Below are positions 1 to 5,708 of a DNA stretch of 7,261 bases, piece after piece. A program made the position numbers and the translations under genes. The number at the start of each line of letters is the position of its first letter. Position 1 is the first letter of the stretch. The stretch lies in NCBI GenBank assembly GCA_015487435.1, contig WFPU01000091.1, positions 1 to 7,261 of the forward strand, in the 5' to 3' direction. The DNA is from Sulfurimonas sp. GTDB lineage: Bacteria; Campylobacterota; Campylobacteria; Campylobacterales; Sulfurimonadaceae. The notes beneath the pieces were generated by a model. That model worked only from the letters and a program-made list of their open reading frames with translations, did not search any database and was not told the origin of the DNA.

Positions 1-319
1 CACATAGATGTGGATTTGTAGTTTTTGTAAATTCCACTTCCTCATAAAACGATTTTTTTAATGAAGTTATCCAAACTATGTGATCTTCTTTTAATTTTTC
101 AAATAATTCAATAAGTTCTAATTCGTAATCAGAAATTCCAATTAACTTTCTGAAATTCAATATTTTTATAATTTTATCTTCATACGACATAATCCCATCT
201 ATAAAATCATGAGATGTAGGAATTTTAGTCAATTCTGGTACTTGAATAATTCTCTCTATATTGTCAATTTTTAAAGCATATTTATTATTAGCTACACTAA
301 AAACTATTAAATCAATCAT
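1..319 (-). CDS. Partial half-CheW/CZB fusion protein, C-terminus cut by the window edge
   Basis: The first 106 residues are visible, starting at ATG 319-317. An AGG ribosome site (330-328) lies 8 bases upstream, and the start is 11 bases after the cheA stop. Residues 3-60 look like the first half of a CheW fold: a short beta-rich start (LIVFSVANNKYALKI), then IERIIQVPEL, then a segment ending in IIKILNFRKLIG that parallels the VINLRGxIVPVIDLR region of CheW. The Arg of that motif appears replaced by Glu47. No second CheW half follows. From about residue 67 the chain becomes helical and reads EDHIVWITSL, then FTKTTNPHLC at residues 97-106. That matches the start of the CZB (chemoreceptor zinc-binding) domain, with His80 and Cys106 as likely zinc ligands. 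The usual GKW and later His ligands would lie beyond the window. Known CZB domains bind zinc in cytoplasmic chemoreceptors and diguanylate cyclases. Here I infer a CheA-array accessory sensor. Frame and start are firm; the CZB call is likely. Confidence 0.8.
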   Translation of the reverse strand, partial: MIDLIVFSVANNKYALKIDNIERIIQVPELTKIPTSHDFIDGIMSYEDKIIKILNFRKLIGISDYELELIELFEKLKEDHIVWITSLKKSFYEEVEFTKTTNPHLC

Positions 320-327
320 TTTTTTTG

Positions 328-330
328 CCT
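328..330 (-). promoter_or_regulatory. Ribosome binding site of the half-CheW/CZB gene
   Basis: The minus strand reads AAAGG directly across the cheA stop codon, followed by C and a run of A residues up to the ATG at 319. The 8-base spacing supports this start, and the overlap with the cheA stop suggests the two genes are translated from one message. Confidence 0.55.
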
Positions 331-3051
331 TTATGCAACTGCTACATCTTTTTTGAGATGTTGTGAAATTCCTAATAAGCCAAGTGGATCAATAGACATA
401 ATTATTTGACCATTTCCAAGTAATGCAGTACCACTAAATAGTGGATGATTTTCCATTATTCCAACCAATGGTTTTTGAACAACGTCTAGTTGACCAAGGA
501 ATTCATTTACAACAACAGCTAGTAAATTGTCTTTAATATTTAAAACTACAATTGAGAGTGGTTTATCCTCCATATTTTCTTCATTTAACATAGATTTTAT
601 AAACAACAATGGTATAACATCACCGCGTATATAGATAAATGGTTCATTGTGTAAATACTCAATATCAGATTTTTCTATTTTAACTGTTTCACTTACGCTA
701 TCCATTGGGATTCCATAATGAATCTCATTCATTTGAATATGGAGTAGAGATGTAACAGCTAAAGACATAGGTATGGCAAGAGATATAGTAGTACCAACAT
801 TAGCTTTAGTTTTTATAGAGATACTACCACCAAAACTATCTATAGATTTTTTTACTACATCCATACCAACACCACGACCACTAAATTCTGTAATCTCTTG
901 TGCAGTTGAAAGTCCTGGTAGAAGAACTAATTCAGCCATCTCATCTTCACTTAGAGCATCTATTTCTTCAGGTGTCATAAGACCTTTTTCAAGAACCTTA
1001 GCAGCAACTCTCTCAACATTTATACCAGCACCGTCATCAATGATTTTTATAATAATTTTATCTGATTGAGCATATGCACTTATGGTGACAGTTCCATTAA
1101 TTTCTTTACCTTTTTGCTCACGAACATCAGGCATCTCAATCCCATGGTCAAGAGAATTACGCATAATATGAATCATAGGATCAGCTAACATCTCAATCAT
1201 ATTTTTATCTAACTTAGTATCTCCCCCACTCATATCTAATTTAACTTTTTTACCAAGTTTTTTAGATATATCACGAACAAGTTTAGGATATCTGTCAAAC
1301 ACATAAGAGATAGGCAACATTCTCATGCCCATAATTAAATCTTGAAGCTGCTCTGATAAACGGTTTATAAATATATATTTTTCCATAATCTCACGCTTAA
1401 TCATATCGTGTGTCATACTTATAACATTATCAGCTAAATAAGGAAGTGAATTTTTAGCAACAAGTAACTCTCCAACAACATTCATCAAACTATCTATAGA
1501 TTCTTGTTCTATCTTAACTGTTTTACCAACTACTGATTTTTTATCTTCTTTTTTAACTTCTTTTTTATTTTTTACTGCAATTGATGTTTTTTTATCTTCT
1601 TTTACTACTACTTTTTGTTCTGATTTTACTTCTATATTAGTCTCAATTACTTGATTTTGTGTAACATCGATTTTTACTTCATCTTTACCAAGCTTTTTAC
1701 TTAGAAATTTTACCAATGCATCTTTAGAGTTAAATTCAGAAGGTATCTCTGGAATATACCGCCTCATTCTAAAGAGTATCTCACTAACTCTAGCTATATC
1801 TTCATCATTGTTTACAAATTCTAAAGCGTCATATTGCTGTTCTAGCATACCATCTAATATAGTTTGAGTAATTTCATCAGCTTGTTTTACTTCATCTACT
1901 TTAGTAATAGGACTATCTTTTGTACTCTCTTGTAGTTCTGCTTCTGTTGCTACCTCTTTAACATCATCTATAGCTACACAATTTTTTGAATAAACTTCAC
2001 CTTTATAGATATTTTTAAAAAATGGATTCAGTTTTATTACATCTTCATCTTTAATAAGTCCATAAATATCTAAAAATCTTTGAAGTTGTGCATATTGAAG
2101 AGAATCTTTACCTATTAATTCTAATGATTTAACTACTTTTTCACTTATTGTTTTTAAATCATTATTTGCAATATCACTTAATTCTTTGAGTGAATCTATC
2201 TGATGACCGCCATCACCACTATCTATTTGAAGAAGTGTTTCAATATCTAATGGTAAAACTTCCATCTCATCACTAAAGTTAAATAATGCTTCTTCAATTT
2301 CACCATAAGTTCCATAAATAAATGCAATCAAATAAGTTTTAAGTAGCAAACCATCTTCATCTTCAGTTCCACTAAGAACCGCCTTTGAACTATCTTCACT
2401 CATACAAGAATAAACTCCAAGTACACTATCTCCAAGTAATGAAAGTGCATATAATGGATCATTACCATAAAGCATACATGATTCATCTACATCTAAAATA
2501 ATTCCATAAAAATTTTCATTATCACAAAATTCTTGATTTATCTCATTGAGATTAAAATCAATTTTTTTAAAATTAACACCGTTTAATGCCTTTAAAGACA
2601 AATTAACGATGTTAGATTTATTATCAACTAATATAAAAGGTGGACTCCACTCAGTATCTTCTTCTGCAAGATTTTTACCCATTAATGCATTTAAAGACAT
2701 TACGATAGAACCTACTTTTTCTTTATCAGCATCTATAATTTTACCACTCTCTTCAGCAGCCTCTACAAGATTTAAAACCTCATCAAAAGCATCATAAAGA
2801 ACATCTGTCATACCATCAACTAATTCCAATCTACCATCACGAAGCATATCTAATAAATCTTCAGCATGATGGGTAATATCCCTTATAGAATCAAAACCAA
2901 CAATTCCACTTCCACCTTTTAAAGTATGTGCAGCTCGGAACACAGAGTTTAGTAACTCAGGATCAGCACCACCAATATCTTCAATATTTTGGTCAATAAA
3001 TGCCAAGTTTTCTCTTGCTTCACCTAAAAATTGTTCTAATAACTGATCCAT
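331..3051 (-). CDS. cheA: Chemotaxis histidine kinase CheA, long form without receiver domain
   Basis: This 906-residue cytoplasmic kinase autophosphorylates and phosphorylates CheY and CheB. The Hpt (P1) domain covers about residues 1-120, with phospho-acceptor His42 in AAHTLKGGSG and Glu64 as its usual partner. Residues about 140-265 form a domain with the motif YGNDPLYALSLLGD (195-208). It resembles the degenerate P2-like domain of long CheAs rather than the classical P2. Residues 285-460 are mostly helical and unassigned. A Lys-rich linker (479-510) leads to the dimerisation domain (about 511-585). The HATPase domain follows, with N box HIMRNSLDHGIE (628-639), G1 box DDGAGIN (672-678) and G2 box GRGVGMD (725-731). 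A CheW-like domain (about 764-895) ends the protein 11 residues later, so there is no receiver domain. GGAG precedes ATG 3051 by 5 bases. The gene starts 8 bases after cheY, and all catalytic boxes are intact. Confidence 0.97.
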   Translation of the reverse strand: MDQLLEQFLGEARENLAFIDQNIEDIGGADPELLNSVFRAAHTLKGGSGIVGFDSIRDITHHAEDLLDMLRDGRLELVDGMTDVLYDAFDEVLNLVEAAEESGKIIDADKEKVGSIVMSLNALMGKNLAEEDTEWSPPFILVDNKSNIVNLSLKALNGVNFKKIDFNLNEINQEFCDNENFYGIILDVDESCMLYGNDPLYALSLLGDSVLGVYSCMSEDSSKAVLSGTEDEDGLLLKTYLIAFIYGTYGEIEEALFNFSDEMEVLPLDIETLLQIDSGDGGHQIDSLKELSDIANNDLKTISEKVVKSLELIGKDSLQYAQLQRFLDIYGLIKDEDVIKLNPFFKNIYKGEVYSKNCVAIDDVKEVATEAELQESTKDSPITKVDEVKQADEITQTILDGMLEQQYDALEFVNNDEDIARVSEILFRMRRYIPEIPSEFNSKDALVKFLSKKLGKDEVKIDVTQNQVIETNIEVKSEQKVVVKEDKKTSIAVKNKKEVKKEDKKSVVGKTVKIEQESIDSLMNVVGELLVAKNSLPYLADNVISMTHDMIKREIMEKYIFINRLSEQLQDLIMGMRMLPISYVFDRYPKLVRDISKKLGKKVKLDMSGGDTKLDKNMIEMLADPMIHIMRNSLDHGIEMPDVREQKGKEINGTVTISAYAQSDKIIIKIIDDGAGINVERVAAKVLEKGLMTPEEIDALSEDEMAELVLLPGLSTAQEITEFSGRGVGMDVVKKSIDSFGGSISIKTKANVGTTISLAIPMSLAVTSLLHIQMNEIHYGIPMDSVSETVKIEKSDIEYLHNEPFIYIRGDVIPLLFIKSMLNEENMEDKPLSIVVLNIKDNLLAVVVNEFLGQLDVVQKPLVGIMENHPLFSGTALLGNGQIIMSIDPLGLLGISQHLKKDVAVA
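1537..1603 (-). repeat. Short direct repeat in the Lys-rich linker of cheA
   Basis: The 16-base string TTTTTTATCTTCTTTT (plus strand) occurs at 1537-1552 and again at 1588-1603, exactly 51 bases (17 codons) apart. It encodes the repeated Lys-Glu/Asp-Lys-Lys stretch (KEDKK) around residues 484-488 and 501-505. Several runs of six or seven T residues lie between and beside the copies. It is probably low-complexity linker sequence rather than a mobile or regulatory repeat. Confidence 0.6.
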
Positions 3052-3056
3052 AATAT

Positions 3057-3062
3057 CTCCTA
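3057..3062 (-). promoter_or_regulatory. cheA ribosome binding site overlapping the cheY stop codon
   Basis: The minus strand reads TAGGAG, in which the cheY stop TAG supplies the first bases of the Shine-Dalgarno sequence for cheA, 5 bases before its ATG. The overlap implies that cheY and cheA translation are linked, and it fixes the cheA start. Confidence 0.7.
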
Positions 3063-3425
3063 AGTCTTTACTAATATATCTACATAAGCTTTTAATTGCT
3101 CTGGACGAATTGGCTTCGTTTCAAATAAATTTGCACCAACTTTATATGCCGATTTTTTATCTTCAATTTTTGCTTGTGTAGTAATCATAATTACGGGAAC
3201 AGTTTTATAGTTTTTCATCTTTCTAAGCTCTCCAATAAATGAGTATCCATCCATTATGGGCATATTTACATCTACTAAGTATAAATCAATTTCAGAATCT
3301 AAACTTTTTTCTAATGCTTCCATACCATTTTCTGCTTCTATAATATCCAAACCAAATGATTTAAGGATAGCCCCATGATAGTTTCTAACCGTTTTTGAAT
3401 CATCTAAAACCATAATACTCGCCAT
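3060..3425 (-). CDS. cheY: CheY-type single-domain response regulator (second copy)
   Basis: This is a stand-alone receiver domain of 121 residues, the usual CheY length, with no output domain. The acidic pocket is Asp8-Asp9, the phospho-acceptor is Asp52 in YLVDVNMPIMDG, the switch Thr is Thr82 (MITTQA), and the conserved Lys is Lys104 in ETKP. The aromatic switch position (Tyr106 in E. coli) is Phe101. GGGAG lies 5 bases before ATG 3425, which fixes the start. The gene sits 32 bases after the CheZ-like gene and 8 bases before cheA, so CheA is its expected phosphodonor. Sequence alone does not show whether it binds the flagellar switch, acts as a phosphate sink, or controls something else. 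Its base composition (about 28% GC by hand count) matches the operon, unlike the other cheY. Confidence 0.93.
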   Translation of the reverse strand: MASIMVLDDSKTVRNYHGAILKSFGLDIIEAENGMEALEKSLDSEIDLYLVDVNMPIMDGYSFIGELRKMKNYKTVPVIMITTQAKIEDKKSAYKVGANLFETKPIRPEQLKAYVDILVKT

Positions 3426-3457
3426 TATATCTCCCTTGGTATCAATCTATTTTTCGA

Positions 3458-3847
3458 CTAAAAAAACTCTATTTCATCTTCTTGTTTATGTGTAAGCTTT
3501 CCAGAAAAAGCATCTCTCTTTCTTTTTGCATCATCTAATGTTAAATTCAATTTCTTTTGTAATTTTTCTAAACTATTAGTCGCTACAATTTCATCAGACT
3601 GATACGCATTTTCAAAAATATCTATACTTTTTTCGGTACTATCTATCGCCTCTATTGTTGCAGTTAACTGTTGTGATATGATGTCTTGATATTGCAAAGC
3701 TGTTGCAGCATTATCATCTATCTCAACTTTAGACTCTTCTATAAACCGACTAAGCATCATAGTAGAATCTTGAGACAATTTAATTGTATCTTGTTGAACC
3801 TCTTTAATATGTTCTAAAAGTTCTTTAATCGCACTTAACATCATCAT
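3458..3847 (-). CDS. Short CheZ-like CheY-P phosphatase candidate
   Basis: This small helical protein has 129 residues from the preferred start, or 132 from the first ATG. The segment ALQYQDIISQQL (residues 54-65 of the longer form) matches the CheZ active-site helix, which carries a phenylalanine/tyrosine-Gln-Asp and then a Gln four residues later. Asp58 and Gln62 would correspond to catalytic Asp143 and Gln147 of E. coli CheZ. The C-terminus, EDEIEFF, is acidic and ends in aromatics. It recalls the CheZ tail that tethers CheY-P, reached here through a linker containing a basic patch (KRKRD). E. coli CheZ has 214 residues, so the long N-terminal hairpin would be much reduced. The first ATG (3856) has AAAGG directly abutting it, while the ATG at 3847 has the same site 8 bases away, so I prefer 3847. 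The position between two cheY genes fits a CheY phosphatase. The function is inferred from the motif and context. Confidence 0.8.
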   Translation of the reverse strand: MMMLSAIKELLEHIKEVQQDTIKLSQDSTMMLSRFIEESKVEIDDNAATALQYQDIISQQLTATIEAIDSTEKSIDIFENAYQSDEIVATNSLEKLQKKLNLTLDDAKRKRDAFSGKLTHKQEDEIEFF

Positions 3848-3855
3848 CTTAACCA

Positions 3856-3860
3856 TCCTT
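3856..3860 (-). promoter_or_regulatory. Ribosome binding site that decides the CheZ-like start
   Basis: The minus strand reads TAAAGGATGGTTAAGATGATGATG after the upstream cheY. AAGGA touches the first ATG (3856), which is too close for initiation there, but lies 8 bases before the second ATG (3847). Two further ATG codons follow in tandem, at 3844 and 3841, and could also serve. Confidence 0.6.
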
Positions 3861-4231
3861 TATGGAAGTCTTAATACTCTAGTAATTGCTTGTTTTAATT
3901 GTGCAGGATTAAATGGCTTTACAACCCATCCTGTCAGACCTAACGCTTTACCTTGTTGTTTTAACTCAGGTTTTGTTTCAGTTGTAAGCATCAAACATGG
4001 TGTCCTACTTGTTGCGGGGACACCTCTTAAACCCTCTAAAAACTCAAATCCATTCATAATTGGCATATTTAAATCAGTTATTATCAAATCTGGTGTCATA
4101 CCAGCTTTTATCTCTGCTAAAGCTACTTGAGCCTCTGTATATTGTTTAACTTCAATTGGCATTGAATTTGTTACCATTCTAGTTGAGGCTAACGCTGTCT
4201 CACTATCATCTACAAATATTACTAATGGCAT
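3860..4231 (-). CDS. cheY: CheY-type single-domain response regulator (first copy)
   Basis: This 123-residue stand-alone receiver domain has acidic pocket Asp8-Asp9, phospho-acceptor Asp53 in IITDLNMPIMNG, switch Thr83 (LMLTTET), aromatic switch position Trp102 in GWVVKPF, and Lys105. GGAG lies 5 bases before ATG 4231, directly after the cheR stop. The gene ends 3 bases before the first ATG of the CheZ-like gene. It differs clearly in sequence from the other cheY of the operon, so it is not a recent tandem duplicate. It is richer in GC (about 38% by hand count over 300 bases, against about 28% for the other cheY) and poorer in Lys and Ile than its neighbours. That could mean separate ancestry or selection for strong expression. 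It would accept phosphate from the operon's CheA and be a substrate of the CheZ-like protein. Confidence 0.93.
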   Translation of the reverse strand: MPLVIFVDDSETALASTRMVTNSMPIEVKQYTEAQVALAEIKAGMTPDLIITDLNMPIMNGFEFLEGLRGVPATSRTPCLMLTTETKPELKQQGKALGLTGWVVKPFNPAQLKQAITRVLRLP

Positions 4232-4240
4232 ATCTTCTCC

Positions 4241-5071
4241 TTATTTTTGATAAATTAATGTTTTGTCAACTTTTTTAGCATCGAAAACTGATACTATTCG
4301 ACTCATATACTCAGCATGACCTAATAAGACATAACCCTTTGGATTTAACATATCATAAAAAGTCATTGCAACCTCTTTCCTTGATGCATCATCAAAATAT
4401 ATAAGCATATTTCTTGAAAATATAACATCAAATTTACCTAACTTACGCATTTGTGCTTTATCAAATACGTTAGCTACTTGAAAATCAACACTACCCATTA
4501 AATCATCAACGAGCTGATATCCAAGATTTTTTTTATCAAACCATTTATTAAGTATATTTTTTGGTATTGCGTGTACTGATCTATCAGTAAATTTACCCTT
4601 TTTAGCTTTTTCTATAACCGTTGAATCAATATCAATACCAACTACTTCAATATCACGACGCTCTACTAATTTTGCCTCCTCCACAATATGAAGTATCATA
4701 GAGTAGGGTTCTTCGCCTGTAGAGCATGGAGAAGATAGAATTCTAAGTGGTCTATTTTTTGGCATAGTCTTGTCTAATTCCGGTAATATAAAATTAACAA
4801 GTGCTTCAAACTGATCTTTTTCTCTAAAAAAATAAGTTTCATTTACAGTCACTGCGTTCATTAATTCTTGAAATTCTAAACCATCTTTGTCTTCAAAGCG
4901 AAGTTTAAAAAAATATTTTCTAAAATTTTCAATACCAAGCTCTGCTGCTCTTTTGTCTATGTATCTTGCTAATTTATCATAATGCTTATCTAATTCAAGG
5001 TGTATACCACTCTTACGATATATAAATTCACATATTTTAGCAAAATTTTCGTGAGACAATAAATAAGCCAT
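4241..5071 (-). CDS. cheR: Chemoreceptor glutamate methyltransferase CheR
   Basis: This 276-residue enzyme transfers methyl groups from S-adenosylmethionine to glutamates on chemoreceptors, raising kinase activity during adaptation. The N-terminal helical domain (about residues 5-80) ends in the family signature VNETYFFRE (76-84). The methyltransferase core shows the SAM loop SSPCSTGEEPYS (113-124), the acidic strand end GIDID (145-149) and FDVIFSRNMLIYFD (214-227), with LLGHAE (249-254) near the end. The length is normal and there is no extra TPR or other output domain. ATG 5071 is 3 bases after the upstream stop. Its ribosome site, AAAGG, lies inside the last codons of the HEAT gene, 7 bases from the start. 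CheR acts against CheB, encoded two genes upstream. Confidence 0.97.
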   Translation of the reverse strand: MAYLLSHENFAKICEFIYRKSGIHLELDKHYDKLARYIDKRAAELGIENFRKYFFKLRFEDKDGLEFQELMNAVTVNETYFFREKDQFEALVNFILPELDKTMPKNRPLRILSSPCSTGEEPYSMILHIVEEAKLVERRDIEVVGIDIDSTVIEKAKKGKFTDRSVHAIPKNILNKWFDKKNLGYQLVDDLMGSVDFQVANVFDKAQMRKLGKFDVIFSRNMLIYFDDASRKEVAMTFYDMLNPKGYVLLGHAEYMSRIVSVFDAKKVDKTLIYQK

Positions 5072-5074
5072 ACC

Positions 5075-5698
5075 TTAACCTTTAATCAACTTTACAGCAC
5101 TATCTACTGCAAATTGTGCATATTGATCACCAGAAAATCTATCTTTAAGTGATTCCAACAACTCTATATCTTCAACTTCACCTATTTCACCCATATAATC
5201 AACTGCTGTCATCGCTACATTTATATCAGTTTCACTCTCAAGAAGCTCAACCATCATATCTCTAGATTCTGCGAAATTAACATCACCCAAAACATTTATA
5301 GCAAAAATTCTTAAATCTCTGTCATCCCCAATTAAAAATTTAACTATATAATATTTTATTGCTGTTCCAAAATCTCTAAGAATAGATATTCCTAAGTTTC
5401 TAATATATGCATTATCTAATTTTAATAAATTCATAATTGCTTCTATTGGCGCTTCATCTGGATCCAGTTTTGATATTACAGAAGCTATCTTAGTCAACAC
5501 AACCTTTTCTCTTTCTTCATTCGCTATTAAAGATATAAGATATTCTGCTCCACCCTTAAACTTTATAATTTCTTCAATTGCATAATCTTTTTTGCTAAAA
5601 TCTGTATTAGATTTACAATACGATTTAGCTTCTTCTAGTGTTGTAAAAACAGGTAGTTCTTCAACTACTTGGTCTACATGTTTTTTAATTAAAGCCAT
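5075..5698 (-). CDS. HEAT-repeat protein of the chemotaxis operon, role unknown
   Basis: This is a 207-residue soluble, all-helical protein with no signal peptide or membrane segment. From about residue 82 it shows units of roughly 30 residues, each a pair of helices: about 82-111, 112-142, 143-174 and 175-205. The helix-B segments IRNLGISILRDFG (99-111), LRIFAINVLGDV (129-140) and NVAMTAVDYMGEIG (160-173) share the HEAT pattern of small and hydrophobic residues followed by Gly. The first 80 residues may hold less regular repeats. HEAT arrays generally act as protein-binding scaffolds, and no catalytic motif is visible. GAGGAG lies 6 bases before ATG 5698, so the start is firm. The gene sits 10 bases after cheB and 3 bases before cheR, which suggests a partner among the adaptation enzymes, receptors or CheA. 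That partner is inference. Confidence 0.85.
   Translation of the reverse strand: MALIKKHVDQVVEELPVFTTLEEAKSYCKSNTDFSKKDYAIEEIIKFKGGAEYLISLIANEEREKVVLTKIASVISKLDPDEAPIEAIMNLLKLDNAYIRNLGISILRDFGTAIKYYIVKFLIGDDRDLRIFAINVLGDVNFAESRDMMVELLESETDINVAMTAVDYMGEIGEVEDIELLESLKDRFSGDQYAQFAVDSAVKLIKG
5079..5083 (-). promoter_or_regulatory. cheR ribosome binding site inside the HEAT gene end
   Basis: AAAGG on the minus strand lies within the last codons of the HEAT-repeat gene, 7 bases before the cheR ATG. A second AAGG sits only 1 base before the ATG and is too close to serve. The arrangement supports ATG 5071 and coupled translation of the two genes. Confidence 0.5.
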
Positions 5699-5708
5699 TA
5701 CTATCTCC

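Noticed and set aside
773..1069. Plus-strand open frame of 98 codons antisense to cheA
   Set aside because: It lies opposite the conserved HATPase domain of CheA, has no ribosome site I can see, and its translation shows no domain.
1537..1603. T-runs in the cheA linker as a terminator
   Set aside because: On the transcribed minus strand these are A-runs inside an open coding frame, with no GC-rich stem.
2546..2797. Plus-strand open frame of 83 codons antisense to cheA
   Set aside because: It is opposite a coding part of CheA, has low-complexity Ser/Ala-rich translation and lacks a recognisable start context.
3060..3425. Possible CheV (CheW-receiver fusion) in the window
   Set aside because: Both cheY products are single receiver domains with their own ribosome sites, and no CheW domain is fused to either.
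3426..3457. The 32-base gap between the CheZ-like gene and cheY as a terminator or promoter
   Set aside because: It shows no inverted repeat and no convincing -10/-35 pair. It holds mainly the cheY ribosome site.
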